Shown: positions 1-5,021, numbered from the stretch's first letter. The stretch: 5,021 nucleotides of DNA from Chloroflexota bacterium (GCA_010092805.1 JAADYY010000490.1:1-5021); one strand, 5' to 3'. Notes: generated by a model not told the origin, from the letters alone. Translations and numbers: made by a program.

Positions 1-285
1 GAGTTCAAGGGCACGGGCAACATGGAACTGCACCTGAGCCGTAAACTCCAGGAGCGGCGCATCTTCCCGGCGTTCGACATCGAACAGTCGTCCACGCGGC
101 GCGAGGAACTGCTGCTCGGCCCGGATGTGCTCCAACGTGTGTATACGCTGCGGCGGATGTGGGCGCACCTCTCCGAAGACCCGGAGCTGGGGCCGGTGGG
201 CGCGACCGAACGCTTGCTCAACGACTTCCGTCAGGCCGAAAACAACGAGGAATACCTCAACCGACTGCCCGGCAGCCGCGCCTGA
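1..285 (+). CDS. rho: Transcription termination factor Rho, C-terminal fragment (5' end outside window)
   Basis: The reading frame is open from base 1 and ends at TGA 283-285, giving the last 94 residues. Rho is a homohexameric RNA-dependent ATPase that translocates along nascent RNA and terminates transcription in the cytoplasm. The visible part matches the end of the RecA-like motor domain: EFKGTGNMELHLSR at residues 1-14 of the fragment, ERRIFPAFDI shortly after, then STRREELLL. These are near-invariant in Rho, and the TR arginine lies in the segment that contributes to the intersubunit ATPase site. The closing helices, with a YTLRRMW segment and NNEEYLNRL near the end, also match the Rho C-terminus. 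The last residues (GSRA) are encoded by a tandem repeat that continues past the stop, so the extreme C-terminus may vary between relatives. Family assignment is very secure. The N-terminal RNA-binding domain cannot be seen. Confidence 0.96.
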   Translation, partial: EFKGTGNMELHLSRKLQERRIFPAFDIEQSSTRREELLLGPDVLQRVYTLRRMWAHLSEDPELGPVGATERLLNDFRQAENNEEYLNRLPGSRA

Positions 286-333
286 TCAGCCGCGCCTGAT
301 CAGGTCAGCCGCGCCTGATCAGGTCAGCCGCGC
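273..333 (+). repeat. Short tandem repeat across the rho stop codon
   Basis: The 19-bp unit CAGCCGCGCCTGATCAGGT occurs as two perfect tandem copies at 287-305 and 306-324, followed by a partial copy CAGCCGCGC at 325-333. A shortened copy at 273-286 supplies the last rho codons and the stop. It looks like the same unit with 5 bp missing. Each full unit contains the 10-bp palindrome CCTGATCAGG. Strand slippage is the simplest origin. A role in rho mRNA 3'-end structure is possible but is inference. Confidence 0.85.
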
Positions 334-342
334 GGGGCGGCT
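326..342 (+). terminator. GC hairpin after rho, possible terminator lacking a T-run
   Basis: AGCCGC (326-331) and GCGGCT (337-342) form a perfect 6-bp stem with a 5-nt loop, 40 bp past the rho stop. It is formed partly by the last repeat copy. No T-run follows, so it is a weak intrinsic-terminator candidate and may only stabilise the mRNA 3' end. Confidence 0.25.
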
Positions 343-374
343 CTGACGTTCGCTCGCTGCGCCAAAACCGCCGC

Positions 375-403
375 TATTCGGCGCAGACGGTTTGTGCTAT
401 ACT
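375..403 (+). promoter_or_regulatory. Candidate promoter for efp (extended -10)
   Basis: TATACT at 398-403 is preceded by TG at 395-396, giving an extended -10 element (TGCTATACT). The -35 position at 17-bp spacing holds TATTCG (375-380), a poor match, which an extended -10 can compensate. Transcription would start near 410, giving a leader of about 36 nt before the efp ATG. A 5-bp hairpin (CGCCG 369-373 with CGGCG 379-383) overlaps the -35 zone. Read by eye only. Confidence 0.5.
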
Positions 404-445
404 GCGCGCGTTTTGAGATCTTTCTGGAGAAAAGCAGAGATCCCG

Positions 446-1003
446 ATGATCGACGTAAATCAGTTGCGTAAGGGAACCACCTTCCTCGAAGACGGCCAAA
501 TCTGGAAAGTCAACAGCTATTCGCACCACAAACCGGGGCGCGGCGCGGCCACCATCCGCGTGCACGTGCGCAACATGCGCACCGGGGCCACCCGCGAAAT
601 GACCTTCACCTCCGGCGGGCGTGTGCAGAATATTCAGGTCGAAAATCGGCAGGTGCAGTACCTGTATGCCGACGACGAATTCCTGACCTTCATGGATATG
701 GAAACCTACGAACAGCCGCAGATGCGCCGTGACGTGTTCGGCGACGATATGCTGTTCCTCAAGGAAAACACCGAACTGATCCTGAGCACCTATGAGAGCG
801 AAATCATCGACTACGAGCTGCCGACCTCGGTCGAGATGCAAGTGACCGAAGCCGAGCCGGGCTACGCGGGCGACACCGCCAATAACCCCACCAAGAAAGT
901 GACCGTCGAAACCGGGCTGGAGGTCACCGTGCCGATCTTCGTCAACGTCGGCGATGTGATCCGCATCAAGACGGAAGACGCCAGCTACATGACCCGTGTG
1001 TAG
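446..1003 (+). CDS. efp: Elongation factor P, arginine-type
   Basis: This 185-residue protein has the usual full length of EF-P. EF-P binds between the ribosomal P and E sites and relieves stalling at proline-rich stretches. All three domains are present: the KOW-like domain I (about 1-64), OB domain II (about 65-127, with FMDMETYEQ at 82-90), and OB domain III. Residues 150-169 fit the EF-P signature, K150 through VP at 162-163 to G169, with valine where alanine is usual. The domain I tip reads KPGRG at 29-33, so the residue facing the peptidyl-tRNA is Arg32, as in Thermus and in EarP-type EF-Ps, not the lysine of E. coli. The ATG at 446 was chosen because the EF-P fold starts there. A TTG 54 bp upstream lies just before the -10 element. 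A purine-rich GAGA (437-440) and a TGGAGAA further upstream (425-431) are possible ribosome binding sites. It follows rho on the same strand after 160 bp, probably with its own promoter. Confidence 0.96.
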   Translation: MIDVNQLRKGTTFLEDGQIWKVNSYSHHKPGRGAATIRVHVRNMRTGATREMTFTSGGRVQNIQVENRQVQYLYADDEFLTFMDMETYEQPQMRRDVFGDDMLFLKENTELILSTYESEIIDYELPTSVEMQVTEAEPGYAGDTANNPTKKVTVETGLEVTVPIFVNVGDVIRIKTEDASYMTRV

Positions 1004-1052
1004 GCACGGATCAGGGGCGAAATGATCGCAGCAAATGATCAGTGAGCGCAGA

Positions 1053-1076
1053 GGGGGATACGCCAGCGCATCCCCC
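1053..1076. terminator. Hairpin in the convergent spacer, possible bidirectional terminator
   Basis: GGGGGAT (1053-1059) pairs perfectly with ATCCCCC (1070-1076) over 7 bp, with a 10-nt interior that can add two more pairs. It lies midway between the efp stop (1003) and the stop of the minus-strand gene (1102), the expected place for a shared terminator. Neither strand has a clear T-run after the stem, so it may act as an mRNA-end stabiliser or need a factor such as Rho. The rest of 1004-1101 shows nothing else. Confidence 0.5.
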
Positions 1077-1101
1077 GAAAATGACCTGGCGCTTATCGTG
1101 G

Positions 1102-1998
1102 CTACAGGCCAAGTTTGCGCAGGTAGTCACGGTTGCGCCGGGCGCTCTGACGCGGCGCGTCGAGATCCGCCACGAGCACATCCTGCTCGACGATGGCCCA
1201 ACCGTCATAGCCCAGCCGCGTCATCGCCGTGATCACGCCGGGGAAATCGACGGCACCGTCGCCCAGTTCACAGAAGACGCCCGCCGCCGTTGCCGCGAAG
1301 TAGTCCATCCGCTCATCGATGGCGAGCTGGCGAATATCGGCGCTGCAATCCTTGAAATGCAGGTAGCGGACGCGCTCGCCGTATTCGCTGATCGCTTCGA
1401 GGGCATCGCCGCCCGCGTAATGCCAGTGCCCGGTATCGAGGCACAGCCCCACCAGATCGGGATCGGTGCGGCCCATCAGGTGACGGGTCTCCTCGGCGGT
1501 CTCGACGTAGCCTGCGCAGTGATGATGAAACACGACCTTCAGCCCGGTGGCATCAAAGACGGTGCGCGCCACCCGGTTGACGCCCGCCGCGTAAGCCTCC
1601 CATTGGGCCGCCGTCAGCCGCGAGCCGTGCCGCCGCCCGGCCTGCTGCACCAACTCTGGGACTTGGCCGTTGTCATCGGCCAGCACAATGCACACCGCAT
1701 CGAGATCCGCCAGCAGCCGCCCCACTTGCAGCGCCTGCGCCTCTGCCGCTTCAATCGCACTTGGATCGACGAAGTTGACGGGCACATACGACGACAGCAG
1801 CTTGAGGTTCCGTGCGTTCAGCTCTGCCCGCAGCATCTGCGGATCGGTGGGCAGGTAGCCCCAAGGCCCCAGCTCGATCCCGGTGTAGCCCGTCTCGACG
1901 ATCTCGTCGAGCACACGGGTATAGGGGTACTTCGGCGCGATGTCCGCGAATTCGTAGATGCCCCACGACACCGGGGCGTTGGCGATCTTGATTGGCAT
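1102..1998 (-). CDS. IolE-like sugar phosphate isomerase/epimerase (TIM barrel)
   Basis: The 298-residue protein belongs to the xylose-isomerase-like TIM-barrel superfamily (AP endonuclease 2 family), which uses a divalent metal to isomerise, epimerise or dehydrate sugars and cyclitols in the cytoplasm. It begins with NAPVSWGIYE (7-16), typical of the IolE/inosose dehydratase branch. Likely metal or catalytic residues sit at strand ends: Glu42 in GIELGPWG, the HHH at 158-160 with Glu166, Asp188 and His191 in CLDTGH, His214 and Asp217 in YLHFKD, and Glu271 in VEQD. The segment LGDGAVDFPGV (245-255) before GYDGWAIVEQD is also characteristic of this branch. A good ribosome binding site (AGGTGA on the minus strand, about 2003-2008) precedes the ATG. 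It lies 30 bp downstream of the DinB-like gene and is probably co-transcribed. No other inositol-catabolism gene is visible, so the exact substrate stays open. Confidence 0.85.
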   Translation of the reverse strand: MPIKIANAPVSWGIYEFADIAPKYPYTRVLDEIVETGYTGIELGPWGYLPTDPQMLRAELNARNLKLLSSYVPVNFVDPSAIEAAEAQALQVGRLLADLDAVCIVLADDNGQVPELVQQAGRRHGSRLTAAQWEAYAAGVNRVARTVFDATGLKVVFHHHCAGYVETAEETRHLMGRTDPDLVGLCLDTGHWHYAGGDALEAISEYGERVRYLHFKDCSADIRQLAIDERMDYFAATAAGVFCELGDGAVDFPGVITAMTRLGYDGWAIVEQDVLVADLDAPRQSARRNRDYLRKLGL

Positions 1999-2028
1999 GA
2001 TCTCACCTTTTCGATTGGGTTCGCGTGC

Positions 2029-2529
2029 TCATGCGCGGCGCTGCTCCGCGATCCATTGGCGCAACGGCACGATGTGTTCGTAAAAGTGCTCGTAGGTGTT
2101 CTCGGCGATAAGCGGCCCAGGCGGCATGGAAAACATGCCGTCCCAATCGTGCGCAAACAGCGCGGCTTCGCTCAACGCCTCCACCATCTCGATCATCTGT
2201 TGGTAGGTGCGGTCGAAATCCGCGCGAATCTCGGCCAGCGGGCGGTCTTTATCTGCCGCCGCGCGCGCGTTGTTGAGCCGGTCGGTCGCTGCATCGTCAA
2301 AGCCATTTTCGGGAACGTCGGGTTTTTCGCCGTGCCCCGCTTGATCCAGCCACTTCAAAATGAGTTCCATCCAGTAGGTGAGATGCGCGAGCATATCCTT
2401 CGCCGACCATGCGCCCGCAAAGGGTGTGGTCATCTGTTCCGGCGTCAGCATGTCCAGCGTGCGGACTAAGAAGGCGTGTTCGGCGCGCATCAACTGCAAC
2501 AGACGCAACTTATCGAGTTCGGGTTGCAT
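2029..2529 (-). CDS. DinB / ClbS-DfsB family four-helix bundle protein
   Basis: The 166-residue protein has the layout of the DinB/YfiT-like superfamily, specifically the ClbS/DfsB-like group: an N-terminal helix, then WSAKDMLAHLTYW at 41-53, and a late helix with EHFYEHI at 147-153. His49, His148 and His152 are in the positions of the family's usual three-histidine metal site. Known members are metal-dependent thiol transferases (bacillithiol or mycothiol type) or, for ClbS, a cyclopropane hydrolase protecting against colibactin. Others are uncharacterised, and the substrate cannot be told here. The start is supported by AGGAG on the minus strand (complement of 2539-2543), 9 nt from the ATG. 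It is the first gene of a two-gene unit with the IolE-like gene. A detoxification role is inference only. Confidence 0.85.
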   Translation of the reverse strand: MQPELDKLRLLQLMRAEHAFLVRTLDMLTPEQMTTPFAGAWSAKDMLAHLTYWMELILKWLDQAGHGEKPDVPENGFDDAATDRLNNARAAADKDRPLAEIRADFDRTYQQMIEMVEALSEAALFAHDWDGMFSMPPGPLIAENTYEHFYEHIVPLRQWIAEQRRA

Positions 2530-2591
2530 AAGGTGGTGCTCCTGATCTCATGACAGCCCCCCAATCATCAGCCGTGGGGTCGCTGCGCCAT

Positions 2592-2597
2592 ATTGTA
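2592..2597 (-). promoter_or_regulatory. Candidate -10 box for the DinB/IolE-like unit
   Basis: The minus strand reads TACAAT here, one mismatch from the -10 consensus, inside GGATACAAT. The -35 region 17 bp upstream (TACCGT) is weak. Transcription would begin near 2585 and give a leader of roughly 55 nt before the ATG at 2529. The call rests on the -10 box and its position only. Confidence 0.35.
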
Positions 2598-2651
2598 TCC
2601 CCAAATAATTCCCGACGGTACACTGAGTCCGCAGCGCACAGAATGGGGTAC

Positions 2652-2679
2652 AAAAAGGGGGTGGCCGCCCGCCAACCCC
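2652..2679 (-). terminator. Intrinsic-terminator-like hairpin with T-run, minus strand
   Basis: On the minus strand GGGG-T-TGGC (2679 down to 2671) pairs with GCCA then CCCC (2665 down to 2658) around a 5-nt loop, with one bulge or mismatch. It is followed at once by CTTTTTG (T5 at 2656 down to 2652). This has the standard form of a Rho-independent terminator. It points toward the minus-strand unit but lies upstream of it, so it would either stop antisense transcription coming out of the large plus-strand gene or act as a leader attenuator. Confidence 0.55.
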
Positions 2680-2686
2680 ACCCTAC

Positions 2687-2704
2687 GCCAGATTTGCGTC
2701 TGGC
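2687..2704. promoter_or_regulatory. Perfect hairpin / inverted repeat, possible operator
   Basis: GCCAGA (2687-2692) and TCTGGC (2699-2704) form a perfect 6-bp stem with a 6-nt loop (TTTGCG). It lies 8 bp from the terminator-like hairpin and overlaps the weak plus-strand -35 candidate TTGCGT. It could be a repressor operator, or the upstream arm of an attenuator read on the minus strand. No regulator is encoded nearby in the window. Confidence 0.4.
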
Positions 2705-2723
2705 ATTACAATCAGGATATACC
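2694..2723 (+). promoter_or_regulatory. Weak candidate promoter for the DUF4062-TPR gene
   Basis: TTGCGT (2694-2699), an 18-bp spacer, then TATACC (2718-2723) is the best -35/-10 pair seen on this strand before the gene. Both boxes are imperfect. TATCAT (2740-2745) is an alternative -10 without a good -35. The leader would be about 65 nt and would carry the hairpin at 2757-2778. Confidence 0.25.
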
Positions 2724-2743
2724 CTATCCGCAGCTACCCTATC
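2720..2743 (+). repeat. 9-bp direct repeat TACCCTATC
   Basis: TACCCTATC occurs at 2720-2728 and again at 2735-2743, 15 bp start to start, within the candidate promoter of the large gene. Perfect 9-bp repeats this close in an intergenic region suggest paired binding sites for a regulator. Chance is not excluded. Confidence 0.5.
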
Positions 2744-2756
2744 ATTCGTCAATTAT

Positions 2757-2778
2757 CCACGCTCAACGACCAGCGTGG
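2757..2778 (+). promoter_or_regulatory. Hairpin abutting the ribosome binding site
   Basis: CCACGCT (2757-2763) and AGCGTGG (2772-2778) form a perfect 7-bp stem with an 8-nt loop. The stem ends 1 nt before GGGAG (2780-2784), the best ribosome binding site for the ATG at 2797, 12 nt away. Such a structure could affect ribosome access or mRNA stability. The function is inference. Confidence 0.45.
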
Positions 2779-2796
2779 CGGGAGAGTGATCAGCCG

Positions 2797-5021
2797 ATGC
2801 GCAACGTGAAAGTGTTTGTGTCTTCACCGGGCGACCTGCGCCCAGAACGGCAGGTGATCGCCGAGGTGCTGCGCGAGTTCAATGAGCGGCCCACCATCCG
2901 CGACCGCTACAAGTTTTCCCACTACTTGTATGAAGATCACGCCCCGGCGCAGGCGGGCGAAGGCCCGCAGGATGTCGTCAACACGCAGATGTTAGAGCCG
3001 CACGAGGCCGATCTCGTCATCTGCATGTACTGGTCGCGCTACGGCACCCCGCTGGAAGCGATCAACCCGGACACCGGCCAGCCCTACGGCTCCGGCACCG
3101 AATGGGAATTCTACGACGCCTACCGCGCCTATCAACGGCGCAAACGCCCGACGATCCTGCTCTATCGCAAGAGCACGCCCCCGCCCCTGACCGCCGATCC
3201 GGCCCAGATCGCACGGGTGATCGCGTTTTTCGAGCGCTTCAACGGCCCGCAAGCGACGCTCAAGGGGCTGTACCGCACCTTCGACACACCGGAACGGATG
3301 CGCAAGGTCATCAACGATGACATCGAAGCGCTGATCGCCACATGGGAGCGGCCCGCCTACCGGCTGCGCCAGCGGATCACGGCGGCGCTGCCGCTGCTGC
3401 TCGCGATGCTCATCGGGTTGTTGGTGGTGGTCGGTGCCCTGTTAGCCGCCGTCAGCGAGGAGCCGTTGGTCAACGCGCCGTTCAACATCGCTTTTGCCGG
3501 GTTCACCAGCGCGCCGGACGCCGACATCCCCGCCAGCGATGTCGATGTGCTCACCGAAGCGTTTCACACCAACTTTGCCACCCGGCTGGACGAGATCCGG
3601 GTGGATCTGCCGTTAGTGGTGTCGGTGTGGCCGCCAGATCGGCTGGATGTGGTGACGGGCGCGTCCGCTGATCAGCGCGCCGCCAGCGCCGCTGCGTTGG
3701 TCACGCGGCTGCGCGACCGCGACAACCTGCGCGCCGACATTGTCGTCTACGGCGTCGTCGAGATGCGCGGCGATCAGGTGGCGGTGGTGCCAGAATTTTA
3801 CATCGCGGAGAACTGGCCGGAACTGCATGAGGTGTTCGGGCGCTTCCAGCTCACGACCGCGCTGTACGCCACCAACATCGACCGCACCCGCGCCCTCTCT
3901 GGCGATCTCTCGAATCGCTCGCAGATCCTCGCCTCGATCACGCAGGGCGTGGTGCAGATGGTGGCGCATCAGTACGACGATGCCTACCGCGCCTATGACG
4001 CGGCACTCCGCGCACATCGGCAGGATACGGGCAAGGAACTGCTGTACGTGCTGCGCGGTAACGCGGCCATCTCGAATTACAACCGCATCGCAGCGGGCGA
4101 ACCGCCCGGCGAATCGCGGCGGCTGCCCGCGCTGCTCGATCAAGCGGAGGCCGATTTCGAGGCGGCCATCCAGATCAATGATGAGTATGCGCGCGCTTAC
4201 GCCGGGTTAGGCAGCACGAAGTATCTGCGGGCGCTGGAAACCGTCGTCGTGACGCAAACCTGGGGCGACGTGAGCGAGACGACGTTGGCCGACATCGAAG
4301 CGACGTACAATCTGGCGCTCACGGCCAACGACCGCCCAGCGAGCGCGGACATCGAAGCCAAAGTGACGTTTGGGCGGGCGCAGCTCGCGACGCTGCGTGT
4401 GCTGGCCGGGGACCCGGCGGTGTATGATCAGGCAATGCGCGGCTTCGACGACGTGATCGCCAGCTACGCCGCTGGTGCCAACCCGCGTCTAAAAGAATTG
4501 GCGGCTGAAGCCCACGCCCGGCGCGGCTTGCTGCTGGCGCATCAACTCGACTACGACGCGGCGCGTGACGCTTACCAGCAAGCGATCAGCCTGACGGAAC
4601 TGATCGAGCGGCGGCGGTTGTTCGAGCGGCGCTTGCAGGAAGTCATCATCGCTGAGCACACCGCCGCCCGCGATTACGAGGCCGCCAACGACGCCTACAT
4701 CCGGCTGCTCACCACCTCGCTCATCCCGATTGATGAGGCGATTGCGCGCTTCAATCAAGGCAAGCTGCTCCGGGAGGCCGGGCAGTTGGAAGACGCGGTC
4801 GAAACCTACACGTTGGCAGTCGCGCTCGACCTGGACAACTACCCGGCGCTGTGGGCGCAGCTTCACGTTGAACTCGGCGACAGCTACTATGATCTGGGGC
4901 GGCTGGCCGACTCGATCACGGCGTATGAGCGGGCGCTGGAGATCGACCCAACGGGGCAGGCGCATCTCCAACGGCTGATCGACGAGACCGCCGCTGAACT
5001 GGACGCTGCGACCCCAACGCC
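2797..5021 (+). CDS. DUF4062 (TIR-like) - transmembrane - TPR protein, 3' end outside window
   Basis: The frame is open from ATG 2797 to the last base, at least 741 residues without a stop. Residues 4-125 match DUF4062, a TIR/flavodoxin-like fold: KVFVSSPGDLRPER at 5-18, EADLVICMYWSRYGTP at 70-85, SGTEWEF at 99-105, and a strand RPTILLYR at 117-124. Basic residues (R187 region, R189, R191, R193) precede one hydrophobic helix at about 194-219. By the positive-inside rule this puts DUF4062 in the cytoplasm and the rest outside. Residues 229-335 alternate strands and helices (FNIAFAGF first, ADIVVYGVVEMRGDQVAV late), resembling the CsgG/TolB-type alpha/beta domain. TPR-type helix pairs run from about 383 to 720. 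The clearest are 649-680 and 684-718, the latter with canonical G694, Y698, A709, A713 and P718. The sequence enters an AATPTP-like stretch at the edge, perhaps a linker to another domain. No P-loop NTPase is visible. The start fits because the first strand begins at once and GGGAG lies upstream. The molecular role is unknown. Confidence 0.85.
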   Translation, partial: MRNVKVFVSSPGDLRPERQVIAEVLREFNERPTIRDRYKFSHYLYEDHAPAQAGEGPQDVVNTQMLEPHEADLVICMYWSRYGTPLEAINPDTGQPYGSGTEWEFYDAYRAYQRRKRPTILLYRKSTPPPLTADPAQIARVIAFFERFNGPQATLKGLYRTFDTPERMRKVINDDIEALIATWERPAYRLRQRITAALPLLLAMLIGLLVVVGALLAAVSEEPLVNAPFNIAFAGFTSAPDADIPASDVDVLTEAFHTNFATRLDEIRVDLPLVVSVWPPDRLDVVTGASADQRAASAAALVTRLRDRDNLRADIVVYGVVEMRGDQVAVVPEFYIAENWPELHEVFGRFQLTTALYATNIDRTRALSGDLSNRSQILASITQGVVQMVAHQYDDAYRAYDAALRAHRQDTGKELLYVLRGNAAISNYNRIAAGEPPGESRRLPALLDQAEADFEAAIQINDEYARAYAGLGSTKYLRALETVVVTQTWGDVSETTLADIEATYNLALTANDRPASADIEAKVTFGRAQLATLRVLAGDPAVYDQAMRGFDDVIASYAAGANPRLKELAAEAHARRGLLLAHQLDYDAARDAYQQAISLTELIERRRLFERRLQEVIIAEHTAARDYEAANDAYIRLLTTSLIPIDEAIARFNQGKLLREAGQLEDAVETYTLAVALDLDNYPALWAQLHVELGDSYYDLGRLADSITAYERALEIDPTGQAHLQRLIDETAAELDAATPT

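Larger units (their letters stand above)
2530..2796. other. Divergent intergenic region rich in structure
   Basis: These 267 bp separate the 5' end of the minus-strand unit from the start of the large plus-strand gene. The region is more AT-rich in patches than the genes around it. It holds a minus-strand terminator-like hairpin, a second perfect hairpin, a 9-bp direct repeat, a hairpin next to a ribosome binding site, and candidate promoters for both directions, all listed separately. Short open frames cross it on both strands, but none has a convincing start signal or a recognisable protein. Confidence 0.8.

Noticed and set aside
273..333. Repeat cluster considered as a CRISPR array
   Set aside because: Units are 19 bp, directly tandem with no spacers, and no cas genes are visible.
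392..445. Upstream TTG start extending EF-P by 18 residues
   Set aside because: The extension overlaps the candidate -10 box and adds residues absent from EF-P. The ATG at 446 gives the normal length.
374..841. Minus-strand open frame of 155 codons opposite efp
   Set aside because: Antisense shadow of the strongly conserved efp, with no family resemblance or start signal.
1042..2469. Long plus-strand open frame (475 codons) opposite the IolE-like and DinB-like genes
   Set aside because: Its product is rich in Arg/His/Pro with no recognisable motif, and it lies wholly antisense to two well-supported genes. High GC content makes such shadows common.
2628..2734. TCCGCAGC at 2628-2635 and 2727-2734 as a target-site duplication
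   Set aside because: The enclosed segment has no terminal inverted repeats, and an 8-bp match 99 bp apart can arise by chance.
2510..2789. Small open frames on both strands in the divergent intergenic region
   Set aside because: No good ribosome binding site or conserved motif, and they run across hairpins and promoter-like elements.
2787..2796. TGATCAGCCG before the 2797 start, identical to part of the rho-end repeat
   Set aside because: Only 10 bp. GATC-containing words are frequent throughout the window, so shared origin is not supported.
3613..4143. Minus-strand open frame of 176 codons within the large plus-strand gene
   Set aside because: Antisense to a continuous frame with clear domains, and shows no recognisable protein features.
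4489..4971. Minus-strand open frame of 160 codons opposite the TPR region
   Set aside because: Antisense shadow of the TPR repeats with no independent support.

Overview
The window is GC-rich bacterial DNA with tightly packed genes. It most resembles a Chloroflexota-type genome (Anaerolineae-like). That placement is inference, from three things: the style of the Rho C-terminus, an EF-P with arginine at the tip of domain I, and a large membrane-anchored TPR protein that enters a Thr-Pro-rich stretch at the window edge. No rRNA, tRNA, CRISPR array or transposase was seen.

Layout. (1) 1-285, + strand: the 3' end of rho, whose stop codon lies inside a short GC-rich tandem repeat (273-333). (2) 343-445: a spacer with a plausible extended -10 promoter. 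(3) 446-1003, +: efp, a full-length 185-codon elongation factor P of the Arg32 type. (4) 1004-1101: a convergent spacer with one strong GC hairpin between efp and the genes on the other strand. (5) 2529 down to 1102, - strand: a two-gene unit with a 30-bp gap, a DinB/ClbS-like four-helix protein followed by an IolE-like TIM-barrel sugar isomerase/dehydratase. (6) 2530-2796: a divergent intergenic region unusually full of signals, with an intrinsic-terminator-like hairpin plus T-run on the minus strand, a second perfect hairpin, a 9-bp direct repeat, candidate promoters in both directions, and a hairpin touching the ribosome binding site of the next gene. (7) 2797 to the window end, +: an open reading frame of at least 741 codons with no stop, running off the edge. 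It encodes a DUF4062 (TIR-like fold) N-terminus, one transmembrane helix, a possible CsgG/TolB-like alpha/beta domain, and a long TPR array.

rho and efp are housekeeping genes of the transcription and translation machinery. The minus-strand pair looks like a small accessory metabolic or stress unit. The most interesting item is the last gene. DUF4062 domains normally head NTPase-containing, STAND-like conflict proteins. Here the NTPase seems to be replaced by a membrane helix, which would place the DUF4062 domain in the cytoplasm and a TPR sensor or scaffold outside it.
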